Shown here one piece after another: positions 53,143 through 61,062 of a DNA stretch of 64,000 bases (position 1 is its first letter; each line of letters starts with the position of its first letter). The position numbers and the translations under genes are program-made. The DNA is from Candidatus Poseidoniaceae archaeon (GTDB lineage: Archaea > Thermoplasmatota > Poseidoniia > Poseidoniales > Poseidoniaceae), in contig CALHIR010000003.1 of the NCBI GenBank assembly GCA_938030705.1, positions 62,001 to 126,000 of the forward strand. The letters are read 5' to 3'. Under the pieces are notes generated by a model. It was not told where the DNA came from. It did no database searches and was given only the letters and a program-made list of their open reading frames with translations.

Positions 53143-53402
53143 ACCCAAACGATGGGCAAACTCGCTTTGAGGGCCCCAAGTTCAATACCGGTGTACAGCG
53201 GTTTTCCTTCCACTTTGCAGGTGTTCATGACCAGCCACAAAAAGCCGTTCCAAGCCTTGGCATCGGCGAATAATTCCACCTTCCCGTGAATGGCCGCCAT
53301 CAACAGTTGGGCTTGTGCTGTTTCGTCACTGCATAGTCCCTTGACCAAATCTCGGGCTTCGAAACGATAGCCGGGAGGGCGCCAGGACATCATGGAAATC
53401 AC
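53139..53402 (-). CDS. Small protein co-translated with an RHH protein (toxin-like position)
   Basis: An 87-residue soluble protein starting in an ATGA overlap with the ribbon-helix-helix gene upstream. It has a basic N-terminal region (SWRPPGYRFEARDLVKGL), a helix (ETAQAQLLMAAIHGKVELFA), then WNGFLWLVMNTC and a closing GALKASLPIVWV strand. I see no PIN, RelE, HEPN or MazF signature. In an antitoxin-toxin order this would be the toxin, but that is inferred only from gene order and coupling. Its 3' end overlaps the convergent surface-protein gene by four bases. Confidence 0.55.
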   Translation of the reverse strand: MISMMSWRPPGYRFEARDLVKGLCSDETAQAQLLMAAIHGKVELFADAKAWNGFLWLVMNTCKVEGKPLYTGIELGALKASLPIVWV

Positions 53403-53641
53403 ACCTGGAACGGGGCGAGATTGAGGCGTTCTGCAAGATGATCAACGTCCACGTCAACGGCCTGCTTCATGCGCTCGCGCAAGATGTCAATCTCGCCTTT
53501 CATTTTGAGCATCTTGTGTGTGCGAATCATTTCCGCCAACAACTCGTTCACGCTCTTGTGACCGCCGGTTGTTCGCAGCGTATTCAACTGGCGTCGAATC
53601 TCATAACTCACGCTCACGGATGTCATCCCTTCTGCTGTCAT
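53399..53641 (-). CDS. Ribbon-helix-helix DNA-binding protein (antitoxin-like)
   Basis: An 80-residue protein. The N-terminal ribbon SVSVSYEIRRQLNTLRTTGG and the helix KSVNELLAEMIRTHKMLKMK are typical of archaeal RHH/VapB-type proteins, which dimerise and bind palindromic operators. The C-terminal half (DILRERMKQAVDVDVDHLAE) is helical and would wrap a partner. A weak TATA-like TTAAGTATG lies about 35-45 bases upstream. It is followed by a translationally coupled 87-residue gene. An autoregulated pair is the simplest reading, but a plain transcription factor is possible. Confidence 0.65.
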   Translation of the reverse strand: MTAEGMTSVSVSYEIRRQLNTLRTTGGHKSVNELLAEMIRTHKMLKMKGEIDILRERMKQAVDVDVDHLAERLNLAPFQV

Positions 53642-53751
53642 GCGTCAACCCAAACGGTGTTCGGCTTGGGCCCATACTTAACCCATGCGAAGGGTTTCCG
53701 GGTTGAAGGTGCCGTTTGATGAGGGCAGAGGTCCTACCGAGAGCAGAACAA

Positions 53752-54711
53752 TTAGCGAATGTTTCGTTCCCGACGGAGTCTGGACTCTTCAACAACACCG
53801 AATTCTCGGCGTACTTCTTGGACCCGCTGATGAACCTCTTTTGCCAACGTCCAGTATTCCAAGCTTCCAGCCCCCGCTCCAGAATTGGTGGGTTTGTTAA
53901 GAATGACCGTCGGTGCCCCACTCCATGGTGCTTCGGCGACCTTCGCCAAGCGTCGCACGGTGGTGTTGAACAATTTGTTGGGCATTTTCTTGTTGACTTG
54001 ATCGCATACATAGGTGCTCAATTTGGAGCGTCCGTCCACCATCGTCATCACGATGCCGAAAATCTTCAGGTTACGGTTGATTCGTCGTTGAATCATTTTG
54101 ATTGAGTTCATGAGCATGCTGAAGCCTTCCAGAGCATAGTATTCGGCTTGGACCGGCACCATCACCCAGTTGGCTGCACACATCGCATTGATGGAGAGCA
54201 GACCTAGCGAGGGCGGCGTATCGATGATGATGTAATCAAACTCGTCCGCGATGGGCAAGAGAGCTTCTTGAAGCCGGGTCTCACGACCGATTTTGTGGCT
54301 TAATTCAATTTCTGCACCCGAAAGGTGGATGTCACTCGGGAGAATCCAGAGATGGCCTGCATCGATGGTATCGGGGACTTTCTTGCCGCCGTTTCGATTG
54401 CTCCATGCTTCACGCATGGCCTTCGTGATTTCTTGGGGAGGTATGAGGTACTCTTCCATCAAGGGCAGAGTTTCCCCGCCGTCGTTGATCAACAGGTCGT
54501 ACACCGTTTTTTTGATCTTCTTTTTCTCAAGGCCAAATGATGTGGCACAGTTGCCTTGCGGGTCCAGGTCAACGAGCAGAACTTTGGCAGGGGGCAAGCC
54601 TTGGCGACGAGAACCTTTGGCCAAGGCTGCGGCGACGTTCACCGCCGTGGTGGTCTTTGCACACCCTCCTTTTTGGTTCGCAACGGCGATGACCATTTTG
54701 TAGGGATTCAT
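53752..54711 (-). CDS. parA: ParA/Soj-family partition ATPase
   Basis: A 319-residue deviant Walker ATPase that segregates DNA or positions cargo. The deviant Walker A is VANQKGGCAKTTTAVNVAAA (KGGxxKT with lysine at the signature site). LLVDLDPQGNCATSFG is the following aspartate motif, and DYIIIDTPPSLGLLSINAM is Walker B. The C-terminus is basic (VRREFGVVEESRLRRERNIR), as in DNA-binding ParA proteins. The ATG at 54711 has GGAGGT eight bases upstream. No ParB or parS is adjacent. It lies downstream of moxR on the same strand with a 70-bp gap. Confidence 0.93.
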   Translation of the reverse strand: MNPYKMVIAVANQKGGCAKTTTAVNVAAALAKGSRRQGLPPAKVLLVDLDPQGNCATSFGLEKKKIKKTVYDLLINDGGETLPLMEEYLIPPQEITKAMREAWSNRNGGKKVPDTIDAGHLWILPSDIHLSGAEIELSHKIGRETRLQEALLPIADEFDYIIIDTPPSLGLLSINAMCAANWVMVPVQAEYYALEGFSMLMNSIKMIQRRINRNLKIFGIVMTMVDGRSKLSTYVCDQVNKKMPNKLFNTTVRRLAKVAEAPWSGAPTVILNKPTNSGAGAGSLEYWTLAKEVHQRVQEVRREFGVVEESRLRRERNIR

Positions 54712-54781
54712 GGTGTTCTACCTCCGGCAGGTTCAGCAGGAAGGAACTCCTCTTTCAATGCGAGCCTCAAACAATCAGCGT

Positions 54782-55783
54782 TCAAGCCGGTTGAATCACA
54801 GGCACCGGCACTTCGGAGAGGATCTTTCGAACGATGTGCATGCCAGTGATGCCTCGAATCTTCGCTTCAGGCTTCATGTTGATACGGTGGGAGATGATTT
54901 GCAATGCGATGCCTTTGATGTCATCGGGGATGACGTAATTGCGACCTGCGACGGCAGCGGCGGCACGTCCGGTCTTGAACAGGGCCTGGCTTGCACGAGG
55001 CGATGCTCCGTTGATCACCCGGTGGTCCTCTCGGGTTCGCTGAACGATTTCAATGATGTAAGAAAGGATAGCGGGGTCGACGTGAACTGTTTCGAGAGCT
55101 TTTTGCATGGCCACGACTTTCTTTGGAGAGGTCACTTGTTCGACCACGTGTTCGTCTTGTCCTCGCAACTTTCGTCGTGCGAGGATCGCCTTTTCTTCGG
55201 CACGGTCGGGGTAGCCCATGCTCATTTTCATCAAGAATCGGTCCATTTGAGCCTCGGGGAGAGGATAAGTTCCTTCCTGTTCAATGGGGTTCTGCGTGGC
55301 AATAACGACGAAAGGAGCCGGTAGTTTGTGGGTGATACCTTCGATGGTCACCTGTTTCTCTTCCATGGCTTCAAGCAGGGCTGCTTGCGTCTTGGGTGGT
55401 GCACGATTGATCTCGTCAGCGAGGAGGATGTTGGAGAACAAAGGACCTGCACGCAGTTTGAATTCGCCTGCTTTTTGGTCGTACATGTACGTCCCCATAA
55501 TGTCAGAGGGCAACAAGTCGGGCGTGAATTGCACACGCTTGAATTTACATCCGAGGGCACGAGCAAAGGTGTTGGCGAGCAACGTCTTGGCCAGTCCCGG
55601 GAAGTCCTCGAGCAGCATGTTTCCGTTGGAAAGAATGCCCACCACGACACGGCGAAGATTCTCGTTCTTACCGATAATGACCTTGCTCACTTCGTTCATC
55701 AAGCTGTTGGAAATAGCCGATACGGTAGCAATCAAATCTTGGGTACGTGCGCCACCGGCGCCTGCTTGCATACTTGCTTCCAT
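54782..55783 (-). CDS. moxR: MoxR-family AAA+ ATPase
   Basis: A 333-residue AAA+ ATPase of the MoxR (APE2220/RavA-related) group that acts as a chaperone with VWA/DUF58 proteins. The modified Walker A is LLEDFPGLAKTLLANTFA, Walker B is NILLADEINRAPPKTQAALL, sensor 1 is VIATQNPIEQEGTYPLPEAQ, and the arginine finger lies in the following DRFLMK region. The ATG at 55783 follows GAGGTCTTGAG, and a TATA box lies about 40 bases upstream. The longer frame would cross that promoter. Its usual partners (DUF58 and associated membrane proteins) lie at 7445-11540, about 45 kb away. Confidence 0.94.
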   Translation of the reverse strand: MEASMQAGAGGARTQDLIATVSAISNSLMNEVSKVIIGKNENLRRVVVGILSNGNMLLEDFPGLAKTLLANTFARALGCKFKRVQFTPDLLPSDIMGTYMYDQKAGEFKLRAGPLFSNILLADEINRAPPKTQAALLEAMEEKQVTIEGITHKLPAPFVVIATQNPIEQEGTYPLPEAQMDRFLMKMSMGYPDRAEEKAILARRKLRGQDEHVVEQVTSPKKVVAMQKALETVHVDPAILSYIIEIVQRTREDHRVINGASPRASQALFKTGRAAAAVAGRNYVIPDDIKGIALQIISHRINMKPEAKIRGITGMHIVRKILSEVPVPVIQPA

Positions 55784-55819
55784 CTCAAGACCTCGTTTGT
55801 AGATTGATGTCTTCTCATA

Positions 55820-55830
55820 TCTTATATGAA
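55820..55830 (-). promoter_or_regulatory. TATA box of moxR
   Basis: The minus strand reads TTCATATAAGA, centred about 42 bases before the moxR ATG. Transcription would begin near 55797 with a short leader containing the GAGGT ribosome site. Confidence 0.5.
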
Positions 55831-55848
55831 TGTGTGCGCTTTCCTTCC

Positions 55849-55856
55849 CAAAAATG
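55849..55856 (-). terminator. Possible T-run terminator after infB
   Basis: On the minus strand, ATTTTTGG begins about 25 bases after the infB stop and just before the moxR promoter, as expected for a transcript end. Only five T residues are present. Confidence 0.3.
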
Positions 55857-55881
55857 CTCATCCAGAAGTCAACAGGAAGAC

Positions 55882-57810
55882 CTAGCGACCCCAGAAATGG
55901 TCGTCCTTACGGTGAAGGGCGACAATTTCGGCCAAAATCTCTTCTTCCAGCGGCGAAAGGGCCACTTTCTTCAGGCGTTTGACGTGGCGTTCGGGAACGT
56001 CGACATAGAATTCGTCCAGTTCTTCGATATGTCGCCCAACGGTCGGCCCTTGAACGGCCACGGCGATTTCCTCGCCCTGCATGGCTTCTTTGACATCCTC
56101 ACTGGCACGGGTTCGCAAACTCTTGACTTGACCCACCGGCGTACCATCCAATTTCATCAGACGCTGACCGACATGAATACGCCCGCCGAGCACCCGCATG
56201 CCAACGATCGCTGGACCCTTTGCACGGAAGGTGTGGTCCTTCAGGTAGCGTACTTTACCAGGATAAACAAGCGCTTCACGTTGCTCTTCTTCGATGGCCG
56301 CCTTGGTGGTTTCTTGCCACTCCTCAAAGGCGTCCATGATGTGGTAAATGATGGGCCCAGAGATGAATTTGACTTCACCCTCGTCATCGGCGAGTTGTTG
56401 CGCAACATCGCTCGTGTTCGCCTTGGTCGAAAAGCCGAGAATGACTTTTTGGAGCGGATCGGCGGCTGATTTGGCCATCAAGATGTCCTTCTTGTTCACG
56501 GGCCCTACCGTTGCTTGGCGAACCGGAATGTTTCGCTGATGCAACTCAAACGCAAGGGCCTCCAAGCCACCGACGGTATCGGCTTTGATGACCACGCCTG
56601 TTCGGTCTTCTTCCGCTCCACGGCAATCGCCTTTGACGGTGTGGTCCTGGAACATTTGGCGAGCGAAAATCTCCTTGCAGGAGGAACACATGACCGGCAT
56701 ACTGTTGAAAATCGCTCGCCACTCTTCTCGAATCGCTTCTTCAGCCACCTCGATTTCTTCGGGTGTGTTGGCAAGATGCAGCGTGGTGCCGGCGATGGTT
56801 GCTTCGAGTTTCGGTGCAACAATTTTGACGCCGCAGGCGGCTTCAACGCCGTCAAAATTGACCCAACGCTTTCCGGCGTCGCGCATTTCTGCCATGCCTT
56901 GCGGGCGTTTTAGGCCCTTGATGTGGGTCGTGAAAGGGCCGTCTTGACCGGCGAGCATCAGCGTGTCGCCAACCTTGAGTTCGCCACGATAGAGAATCAC
57001 ATCGATGGTTTTGCCCATGCCGACTTCGTCTCGCATCTCCAAAACGGTGCCTTGTGCGGCCCCGAGCGTGTCCGTGAGGCGGTCTTCAAGGAAGCGCTCG
57101 GCGAGGCCGACGGTGACGGCCAAGAGGTCTTGGAGGCCTTCACCTTCCTTGGCCGACATGGGAACAAGCGCCACGTTTTGCCGGAAATCTCTGATTTGGT
57201 CATAACGCTCAAGATTGAAGCCGTGTTCTGAGAATTGACCGACGGTTTTCCAATACCGGTCTTCAAACAGAGCGCGAACGTCTTCCCGTTGGGCTTGGAA
57301 GGATTCGGTAAAGGAGCGACCTCGTTCACATCGCCAGCCATGAAGCCGGTCGACTTTGTTTCCTGCAATGACGAACGGCGTGCGAGTTTCTTTGAGAATG
57401 TTGAGGGATTCAATGGTTTGTGGCTGCAAGCCTTCCATGATGTCAACGACAAGGACGGCGATGTCGGCGACCGACCCGCCTCGATTTCTCAAGGAAGCGA
57501 ACGAATGGTGGCCCGGCGTGTCAATGAACAACAATCCTGGGGACTTGAAATTCTTCCCACCGAGCATGGCCGAGCAGGTTTCGTTAAGCACATCGGCCGG
57601 TACTTCGGTGGCACCGATGTGTTGGGTGATGCCGCCGGCCTCTCGGTCCATCACGCTGGCTTGGCGCTGACTCCCAATAGAGCGAACCATATCGAGGAGG
57701 CTGGTCTTCCCGTGGTCGACGTGCCCGAGCACCGAAACGATCGGTTGTCGGTTGTGCCCACGCAAGGTTGGCTCGCCCTCATCGGCGGGTGTCACCTCTT
57801 CGTCAGCCAT
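55882..57810 (-). CDS. infB: Translation initiation factor aIF5B
   Basis: A 642-residue GTPase that joins ribosomal subunits at initiation. The G domain has SVLGHVDHGKTSLLD (G1), the switch-I REAGGITQHIGATEV, DTPGHHSFASLRNRGG (G3) and AGNKVDRL (G4). Domains II-IV follow with a C-terminal helix ending in AEIVALHRKDDHFWGR. The length suits archaeal IF5B without the long eukaryotic N-terminal extension, and no intein is visible. CSSCKEIFARQMF in domain III gives a cysteine pair. It is the last gene of the ribosomal-protein operon, 34 bases after ndk. Confidence 0.96.
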   Translation of the reverse strand: MADEEVTPADEGEPTLRGHNRQPIVSVLGHVDHGKTSLLDMVRSIGSQRQASVMDREAGGITQHIGATEVPADVLNETCSAMLGGKNFKSPGLLFIDTPGHHSFASLRNRGGSVADIAVLVVDIMEGLQPQTIESLNILKETRTPFVIAGNKVDRLHGWRCERGRSFTESFQAQREDVRALFEDRYWKTVGQFSEHGFNLERYDQIRDFRQNVALVPMSAKEGEGLQDLLAVTVGLAERFLEDRLTDTLGAAQGTVLEMRDEVGMGKTIDVILYRGELKVGDTLMLAGQDGPFTTHIKGLKRPQGMAEMRDAGKRWVNFDGVEAACGVKIVAPKLEATIAGTTLHLANTPEEIEVAEEAIREEWRAIFNSMPVMCSSCKEIFARQMFQDHTVKGDCRGAEEDRTGVVIKADTVGGLEALAFELHQRNIPVRQATVGPVNKKDILMAKSAADPLQKVILGFSTKANTSDVAQQLADDEGEVKFISGPIIYHIMDAFEEWQETTKAAIEEEQREALVYPGKVRYLKDHTFRAKGPAIVGMRVLGGRIHVGQRLMKLDGTPVGQVKSLRTRASEDVKEAMQGEEIAVAVQGPTVGRHIEELDEFYVDVPERHVKRLKKVALSPLEEEILAEIVALHRKDDHFWGR

Positions 57811-57844
57811 GGTATCACCACTCCACGTGCGGCGTTATGAAGGC

Positions 57845-58291
57845 TCACTCGTAAACCCAGGTGCCCATCGTGTTCTCCCAGGACATCAAGCCCTCGGGGA
57901 ACCACAGGCCAAGCTCAAATTCTGCCGTTTCCGGAGCGTCTGAGCCGTGAATCATGTTGAAGCCCATGTCCATGCCAAAGTCACCACGGATGGTACCGGG
58001 GTCGGCGTTTCGACCGTTCGTGGCACCGATGAGTTTTCGTGCGACGCTGATGGCTTCAACGCCTTCCCAAGCCATGCAGACAACGGGGCCAGAGGTCACG
58101 AATTTGATGAGGCCGGGGAAGAAGGGGCGCTCCTTGTGAACATCGTAGTGTGCACGGGCGATGTCTTCGGTTGGCACCATGGCTTTCAAGCCGACGAGTT
58201 TGAGACCTTTTCGCTCAAATCGTCCAATAATTTCGCTAATGAGGCCGCGTTGCACGCCGTCAGGTTTGATCATAACATAGGTCGTTTCCAT
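57845..58291 (-). CDS. ndk: Nucleoside diphosphate kinase
   Basis: A 148-residue enzyme that transfers the gamma-phosphate between nucleoside triphosphates and diphosphates through a phosphohistidine. [20 protein letters not shown] is the N-terminal signature, and the catalytic histidine is in [16 protein letters not shown]. The usual length is 140-155 residues. The ATG at 58291 follows GGTGAACACC. An ATG four codons earlier is the alternative. It lies in the conserved archaeal order rpl7ae-rps28e-rpl24e-ndk-infB, linking GTP supply to translation. Confidence 0.96.
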   Translation of the reverse strand: METTYVMIKPDGVQRGLISEIIGRFERKGLKLVGLKAMVPTEDIARAHYDVHKERPFFPGLIKFVTSGPVVCMAWEGVEAISVARKLIGATNGRNADPGTIRGDFGMDMGFNMIHGSDAPETAEFELGLWFPEGLMSWENTMGTWVYE

Positions 58292-58362
58292 GGTGTTCAC
58301 CATGCCGACCCAAAAGTGACCCGTTTATGGGCGTTGCTGTGGGGCTGTGCGTAGGCCAGCGT

Positions 58363-58554
58363 TCACTGAATGCCGCCCTTGACGTAATGCCGGGTCCACT
58401 TGACCTTGCGAGCATTGCGCTTGAGTTGAAGTTGGTTCTTGCGAGCCTTGCTGCTCTTGAACCAGAGAACACTGCCGTCCTTGCGGACAAACATCATACC
58501 GGTACCGGGTTCGATTTCCTCGCCCGTAAAGTTGCAAATTCGTCGTTCTGGCAT
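58363..58554 (-). CDS. rpl24e: Ribosomal protein eL24, zinc-free variant
   Basis: A 63-residue large-subunit protein. RRICNFTGEEIEPGTGMMFV and RKDGSVLWFKSSKARKN follow the L24e pattern. The four zinc cysteines of the usual CxFCG...FCSSKC layout are reduced to one: the second is T, and the later pair is F-K-S-S-K-A. So it is a zinc-independent form. The ATG at 58554 follows GGTGAGATCA. It lies between rps28e and ndk in the operon, with a six-base gap to rps28e. Confidence 0.93.
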   Translation of the reverse strand: MPERRICNFTGEEIEPGTGMMFVRKDGSVLWFKSSKARKNQLQLKRNARKVKWTRHYVKGGIQ

Positions 58555-58559
58555 TGATC

Positions 58560-58784
58560 TCACCGTGCGTTCAGCTTGCGGGCTTCACGGCCCGTGTCCT
58601 TGAGCATCAAAATGTCGCCAACACGAATGGGTCCGACGACGTTTCGGCTGATGATACGGCCAACGTCCCGGGGGTTGGGAGCGTCGTTGACACGCACCTT
58701 GACTTGCGTTGCTTCTCCGGTCATACCGGTTCGGCCGACGATTTCGACCACTTCTGCTGGCCATCCACCAAGTTCTTCACTCAT
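58560..58784 (-). CDS. rps28e: Ribosomal protein eS28
   Basis: A 74-residue small-subunit protein. [20 protein letters not shown], then [20 protein letters not shown] and [20 protein letters not shown] match the family closely, including the C-terminal arginine-rich REARKL. The ATG at 58784 is chosen as the family start. An upstream GTG/ATG three codons earlier lies in the ribosome-binding region. It is translated from the rpl7ae operon, 23 bases after rpl7ae. Confidence 0.96.
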   Translation of the reverse strand: MSEELGGWPAEVVEIVGRTGMTGEATQVKVRVNDAPNPRDVGRIISRNVVGPIRVGDILMLKDTGREARKLNAR

Positions 58785-58807
58785 CGTTCTCACCTTGTTG
58801 TGGATGT

Positions 58808-59182
58808 TCAGTTGTTCTTGAGGGCTTTGATTTCCTCAACAATTTCGTGGAATTTCTCTTGGGCACCTTTGGTGATTTCCATCACAGCAACGGAGGCTGC
58901 GGTGGTGTCCTTGGGCATACCGATGCCCTTGGCCAAGAATTCTTGGCTGGGGACGTAGCCGAAGGGGATGTCCTTTTCAGCACAAATCAAAGGAATGTGA
59001 GCGAGCAACTCCGGAGGGTTCACGTCCTCAGCGAGGATGATGAACTGAGCCGTACCGCGCTCGGCGGCTTTGGTCACTTCATTGCTTCCTTTCTTGACAC
59101 GACCGTTTTTGTTGAGGTCGATCATTTCGTAGATTTTGTTGGCTAGGTCTTCTGGGGTTTCAAATTGCACATGTACACTCAT
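58808..59182 (-). CDS. rpl7ae: Ribosomal protein eL8 / L7Ae kink-turn binding protein
   Basis: A 124-residue protein that binds kink-turns in 23S rRNA, H/ACA and C/D guide RNAs and RNase P. The core [20 protein letters not shown] carries the RNA-binding NE..K motif, then [20 protein letters not shown] and [17 protein letters not shown]. It shares guide-RNA complexes with the Gar1 encoded at 25162. The ATG at 59182 has GGAGTGAT six bases upstream. The longer frame would cross the TATA box. It heads the operon. Confidence 0.96.
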   Translation of the reverse strand: MSVHVQFETPEDLANKIYEMIDLNKNGRVKKGSNEVTKAAERGTAQFIILAEDVNPPELLAHIPLICAEKDIPFGYVPSQEFLAKGIGMPKDTTAASVAVMEITKGAQEKFHEIVEEIKALKNN

Positions 59183-59232
59183 TGGAATCACTCCTTCCTC
59201 GTGATGGGGGCGTTTCTCCGCACGACCCCGGG

Positions 59233-59241
59233 GATATAAAC
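59233..59241 (-). promoter_or_regulatory. TATA box of the rpl7ae operon
   Basis: TTTATATCC on the minus strand, 51-59 bases before the rpl7ae ATG. Transcription would start near 59210, leaving a leader of about 28 bases containing the GGAGTGAT site. This promoter probably drives rpl7ae-rps28e-rpl24e-ndk-infB. Confidence 0.65.
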
Positions 59242-59309
59242 GCAACGGAGCCCTTGTCGGAGGGTAAATTGCCCCATCTCCCCAATAATCGGACGCAGTG
59301 GCTTGATTT

Positions 59310-60257
59310 TCAGGAAGACAAACCCAGTTCGACCAAGATATCGTTCACGCCCCGAGCGAGCGCCGGACCCCCGGAAATGACATCCCGGGCATTGGGCAAG
59401 GAGCCGGTTGCATGGACCCCGTCAACGTACCTGAGCAGACGGGCAATGGCTCCGCCGGTGAAGAGGCCGTGGCTGCATGCGGCGTGAACCTCGACGGCCC
59501 CTTGACTTCGGAGAGCTTCCGCAGCCCGACAAATCGTCCCGCCGGTCGCGATCATGTCGTCAACGATGGCGACGGATTTTCCGTCCACGTCCAGATCTTT
59601 CGCCTTGTGGATGATGGTGTGCGCATCGATGCGAGTTTTCTCAAGGTAGGAAAATTCACACCCGATTTGTTGGGCAACGCTGGACGCTCTGTCGATGGCT
59701 CCTTTGTCAGGAGAGAGAATGAAATCCGGATTCACCGAAGCCTTCAGATGACCGGCGAGTTCGGGCATGGCGCTGGTGAAGGAAACGGGTATGGACATCT
59801 CGCTGAGCACCGCCGGTGCGTGAAGGTCCAGCACCACCATGCCATCGCAACGGGTGGCGAGCATGTTCGCAATGGCTCGAGCCGATATCGATTCGCCGGG
59901 CTTGAATCGCTTGTCTTGTCGAGAGTACCCAAAATACGGAACGGCCAAAATGACACCTTTTCCGACGCCAGGCAGGGTTTGAGGGCCGATTTCTCTCAAA
60001 TTTTGCAAACGGCCTGCACGAACGTCTTGGATGGCGTCCAACATCAGCAGTGTTTCCACGATTCCAGAGTCGGGAAAGGTGTTGGAAACGAGGACAACCG
60101 GTTCATTTCGCAGGGCATCAATCGTTTCCGAGGGGATTCGAATGTAGCCTTCCGTGTCGGGGAAACGGCGAGTTTCTAAGGCGTGGTGAGACCAACCCAA
60201 GGATTCTGCGAGTTCGCTCGCCATGGTCCCTGCGTTGCTGCCCGATACGACGACCAT
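59310..60257 (-). CDS. prs: Ribose-phosphate pyrophosphokinase
   Basis: A 315-residue enzyme making PRPP from ribose 5-phosphate and ATP. FPDTEGYIRI is the N-terminal ligand region, GYSRQDKRFKPGESISARAI the ATP loop, MVVLDLHAPAV the flanking strand, and VAIVDDMIATGGTICRAAEA the PRPP-binding loop. The ATG at 60257 is used because the family begins MVVVSGSNAG. The frame is open further upstream but there it translates the tRNA gene. It lies 71 bases after tRNA-Ile on the same strand and may be co-transcribed with it. Confidence 0.94.
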   Translation of the reverse strand: MVVVSGSNAGTMASELAESLGWSHHALETRRFPDTEGYIRIPSETIDALRNEPVVLVSNTFPDSGIVETLLMLDAIQDVRAGRLQNLREIGPQTLPGVGKGVILAVPYFGYSRQDKRFKPGESISARAIANMLATRCDGMVVLDLHAPAVLSEMSIPVSFTSAMPELAGHLKASVNPDFILSPDKGAIDRASSVAQQIGCEFSYLEKTRIDAHTIIHKAKDLDVDGKSVAIVDDMIATGGTICRAAEALRSQGAVEVHAACSHGLFTGGAIARLLRYVDGVHATGSLPNARDVISGGPALARGVNDILVELGLSS

Positions 60258-60272
60258 GCCATCCCCTTGATG

Positions 60273-60291
60273 AGGGCCAGTGGTTGGCCCT
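60273..60291 (-). promoter_or_regulatory. Hairpin AGGGCCA-ACCAC-TGGCCCT in the prs leader
   Basis: A perfect 7-bp stem with a 5-base loop lies 16-34 bases before the prs start, between the tRNA 3' end and the ribosome-binding AAGGGGA. It could mark a processing site in a tRNA-prs transcript or control prs translation. Function is inferred. Confidence 0.4.
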
Positions 60292-60328
60292 TCATGTTCT
60301 TTGCGAGACGCTTGAAAAGTGAAAAGAG

Positions 60329-60402
60329 TGCGCGAGGCAGGACTTGAACCTGCGACCTCCCGGTTATCAGCCGGGTGCTCTAACCGACTAAGCCACCCGC
60401 GC
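60329..60402 (-). tRNA. tRNA-Ile (GAU)
   Basis: A 74-base cloverleaf. The acceptor stem GCGCGGG pairs with CTCGCGC (one G-U), the D-arm is GCTTAGTCGGTTAGAGC, the anticodon arm is CCCGG-CTGATAA-CCGGG with anticodon GAT, the T-arm is GCAGGTTCAAGTCCTGC, and the discriminator is A. No CCA is encoded and no intron is present in the anticodon loop. Confidence 0.97.
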
Positions 60403-60429
60403 AAGGGTAAACTCGCCGACTTGACCCCC

Positions 60430-60445
60430 CGTCATAAGCATGACG
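60430..60445 (-). promoter_or_regulatory. Inverted repeat/TATA-like element before tRNA-Ile
   Basis: CGTCAT-GCTT-ATGACG on the minus strand is a perfect 6-bp inverted repeat, and its centre (CTTATGA) is TATA-like, about 36 bases before the tRNA 5' end. It may be the tRNA promoter or end the upstream PRC-barrel transcript. Confidence 0.35.
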
Positions 60446-60477
60446 GCTCGCAAAGCAATCCTTCTGGTCGAAGGAAC

Positions 60478-61062
60478 TCACTCTTCTTCCATGCTGTTGA
60501 TCGTGATGTACGAAGGCAACTGCATGACTTTCTCGAAGGTGCGCGAGAGGACGACTTCATCCAAGCGCTCTCGGGTTCGGGCCAAGGCCGTGATTGGAAT
60601 GCGGATTTGTTGGTCAACACCGAATTCCATCTGGGTGCGCATGCGTGTGGTGACGATGACGCCCTTGTAGGTGCGCTTCACTCGGAACAGCCCGGTGATG
60701 ACGCCGATCTCTTCGCCTTGGTTGTCGAGCACGGCTCGGTCCAGCATTTCATCAGGCGCATACAACTTCTCGTCGATGCGCACGGTGTTTCGCCAGCGTC
60801 GCTGCAATTCTCGCATGGATTTTGACAGCTTGACGGTCCCATCGCCTCGGATACTGTGAACCAGTTCTTTCGGTAGCGGGGCCAATTCGGCCGGTTTTCG
60901 CATGTATTCGTCAGCAACGTCGGGGGCCACTTGAATCCGCATGGACTTCACGCGGGCCTCGTTTGGGTGATGTCGCTCACCCACAATCGTTCCTACTTTC
61001 TTATCGTTGACATAGACATCGCGTTGGATTAACTCCTGGATGTCGTAATCTGTATTTTTCAT
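60478..61062 (-). CDS. PRC-barrel-like protein, two-domain
   Basis: A 194-residue soluble protein. The N-terminal half has RDVYVNDKKVGTIVGERHHP, followed by ARVKSMRIQVAPDVADEYMR. The C-terminal half has AVLDNQGEEIGVITGLFRVK with a following TYKGVIVTT strand. Both read as PRC-barrel-like beta units around a helical, basic middle (SKSMRELQRRWRNTVRIDEK). The role is unknown. The ATG at 61062 follows AGGAGAGATGG and lies about 55 bases after a TATA box. It is monocistronic or continues into tRNA-Ile. Confidence 0.7.
   Translation of the reverse strand: MKNTDYDIQELIQRDVYVNDKKVGTIVGERHHPNEARVKSMRIQVAPDVADEYMRKPAELAPLPKELVHSIRGDGTVKLSKSMRELQRRWRNTVRIDEKLYAPDEMLDRAVLDNQGEEIGVITGLFRVKRTYKGVIVTTRMRTQMEFGVDQQIRIPITALARTRERLDEVVLSRTFEKVMQLPSYITINSMEEE

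Noticed and set aside
60258..60404. N-terminal extension of prs
   Set aside because: It would translate the tRNA-Ile gene and its flank. The family start at 60257 has its own ribosome site.
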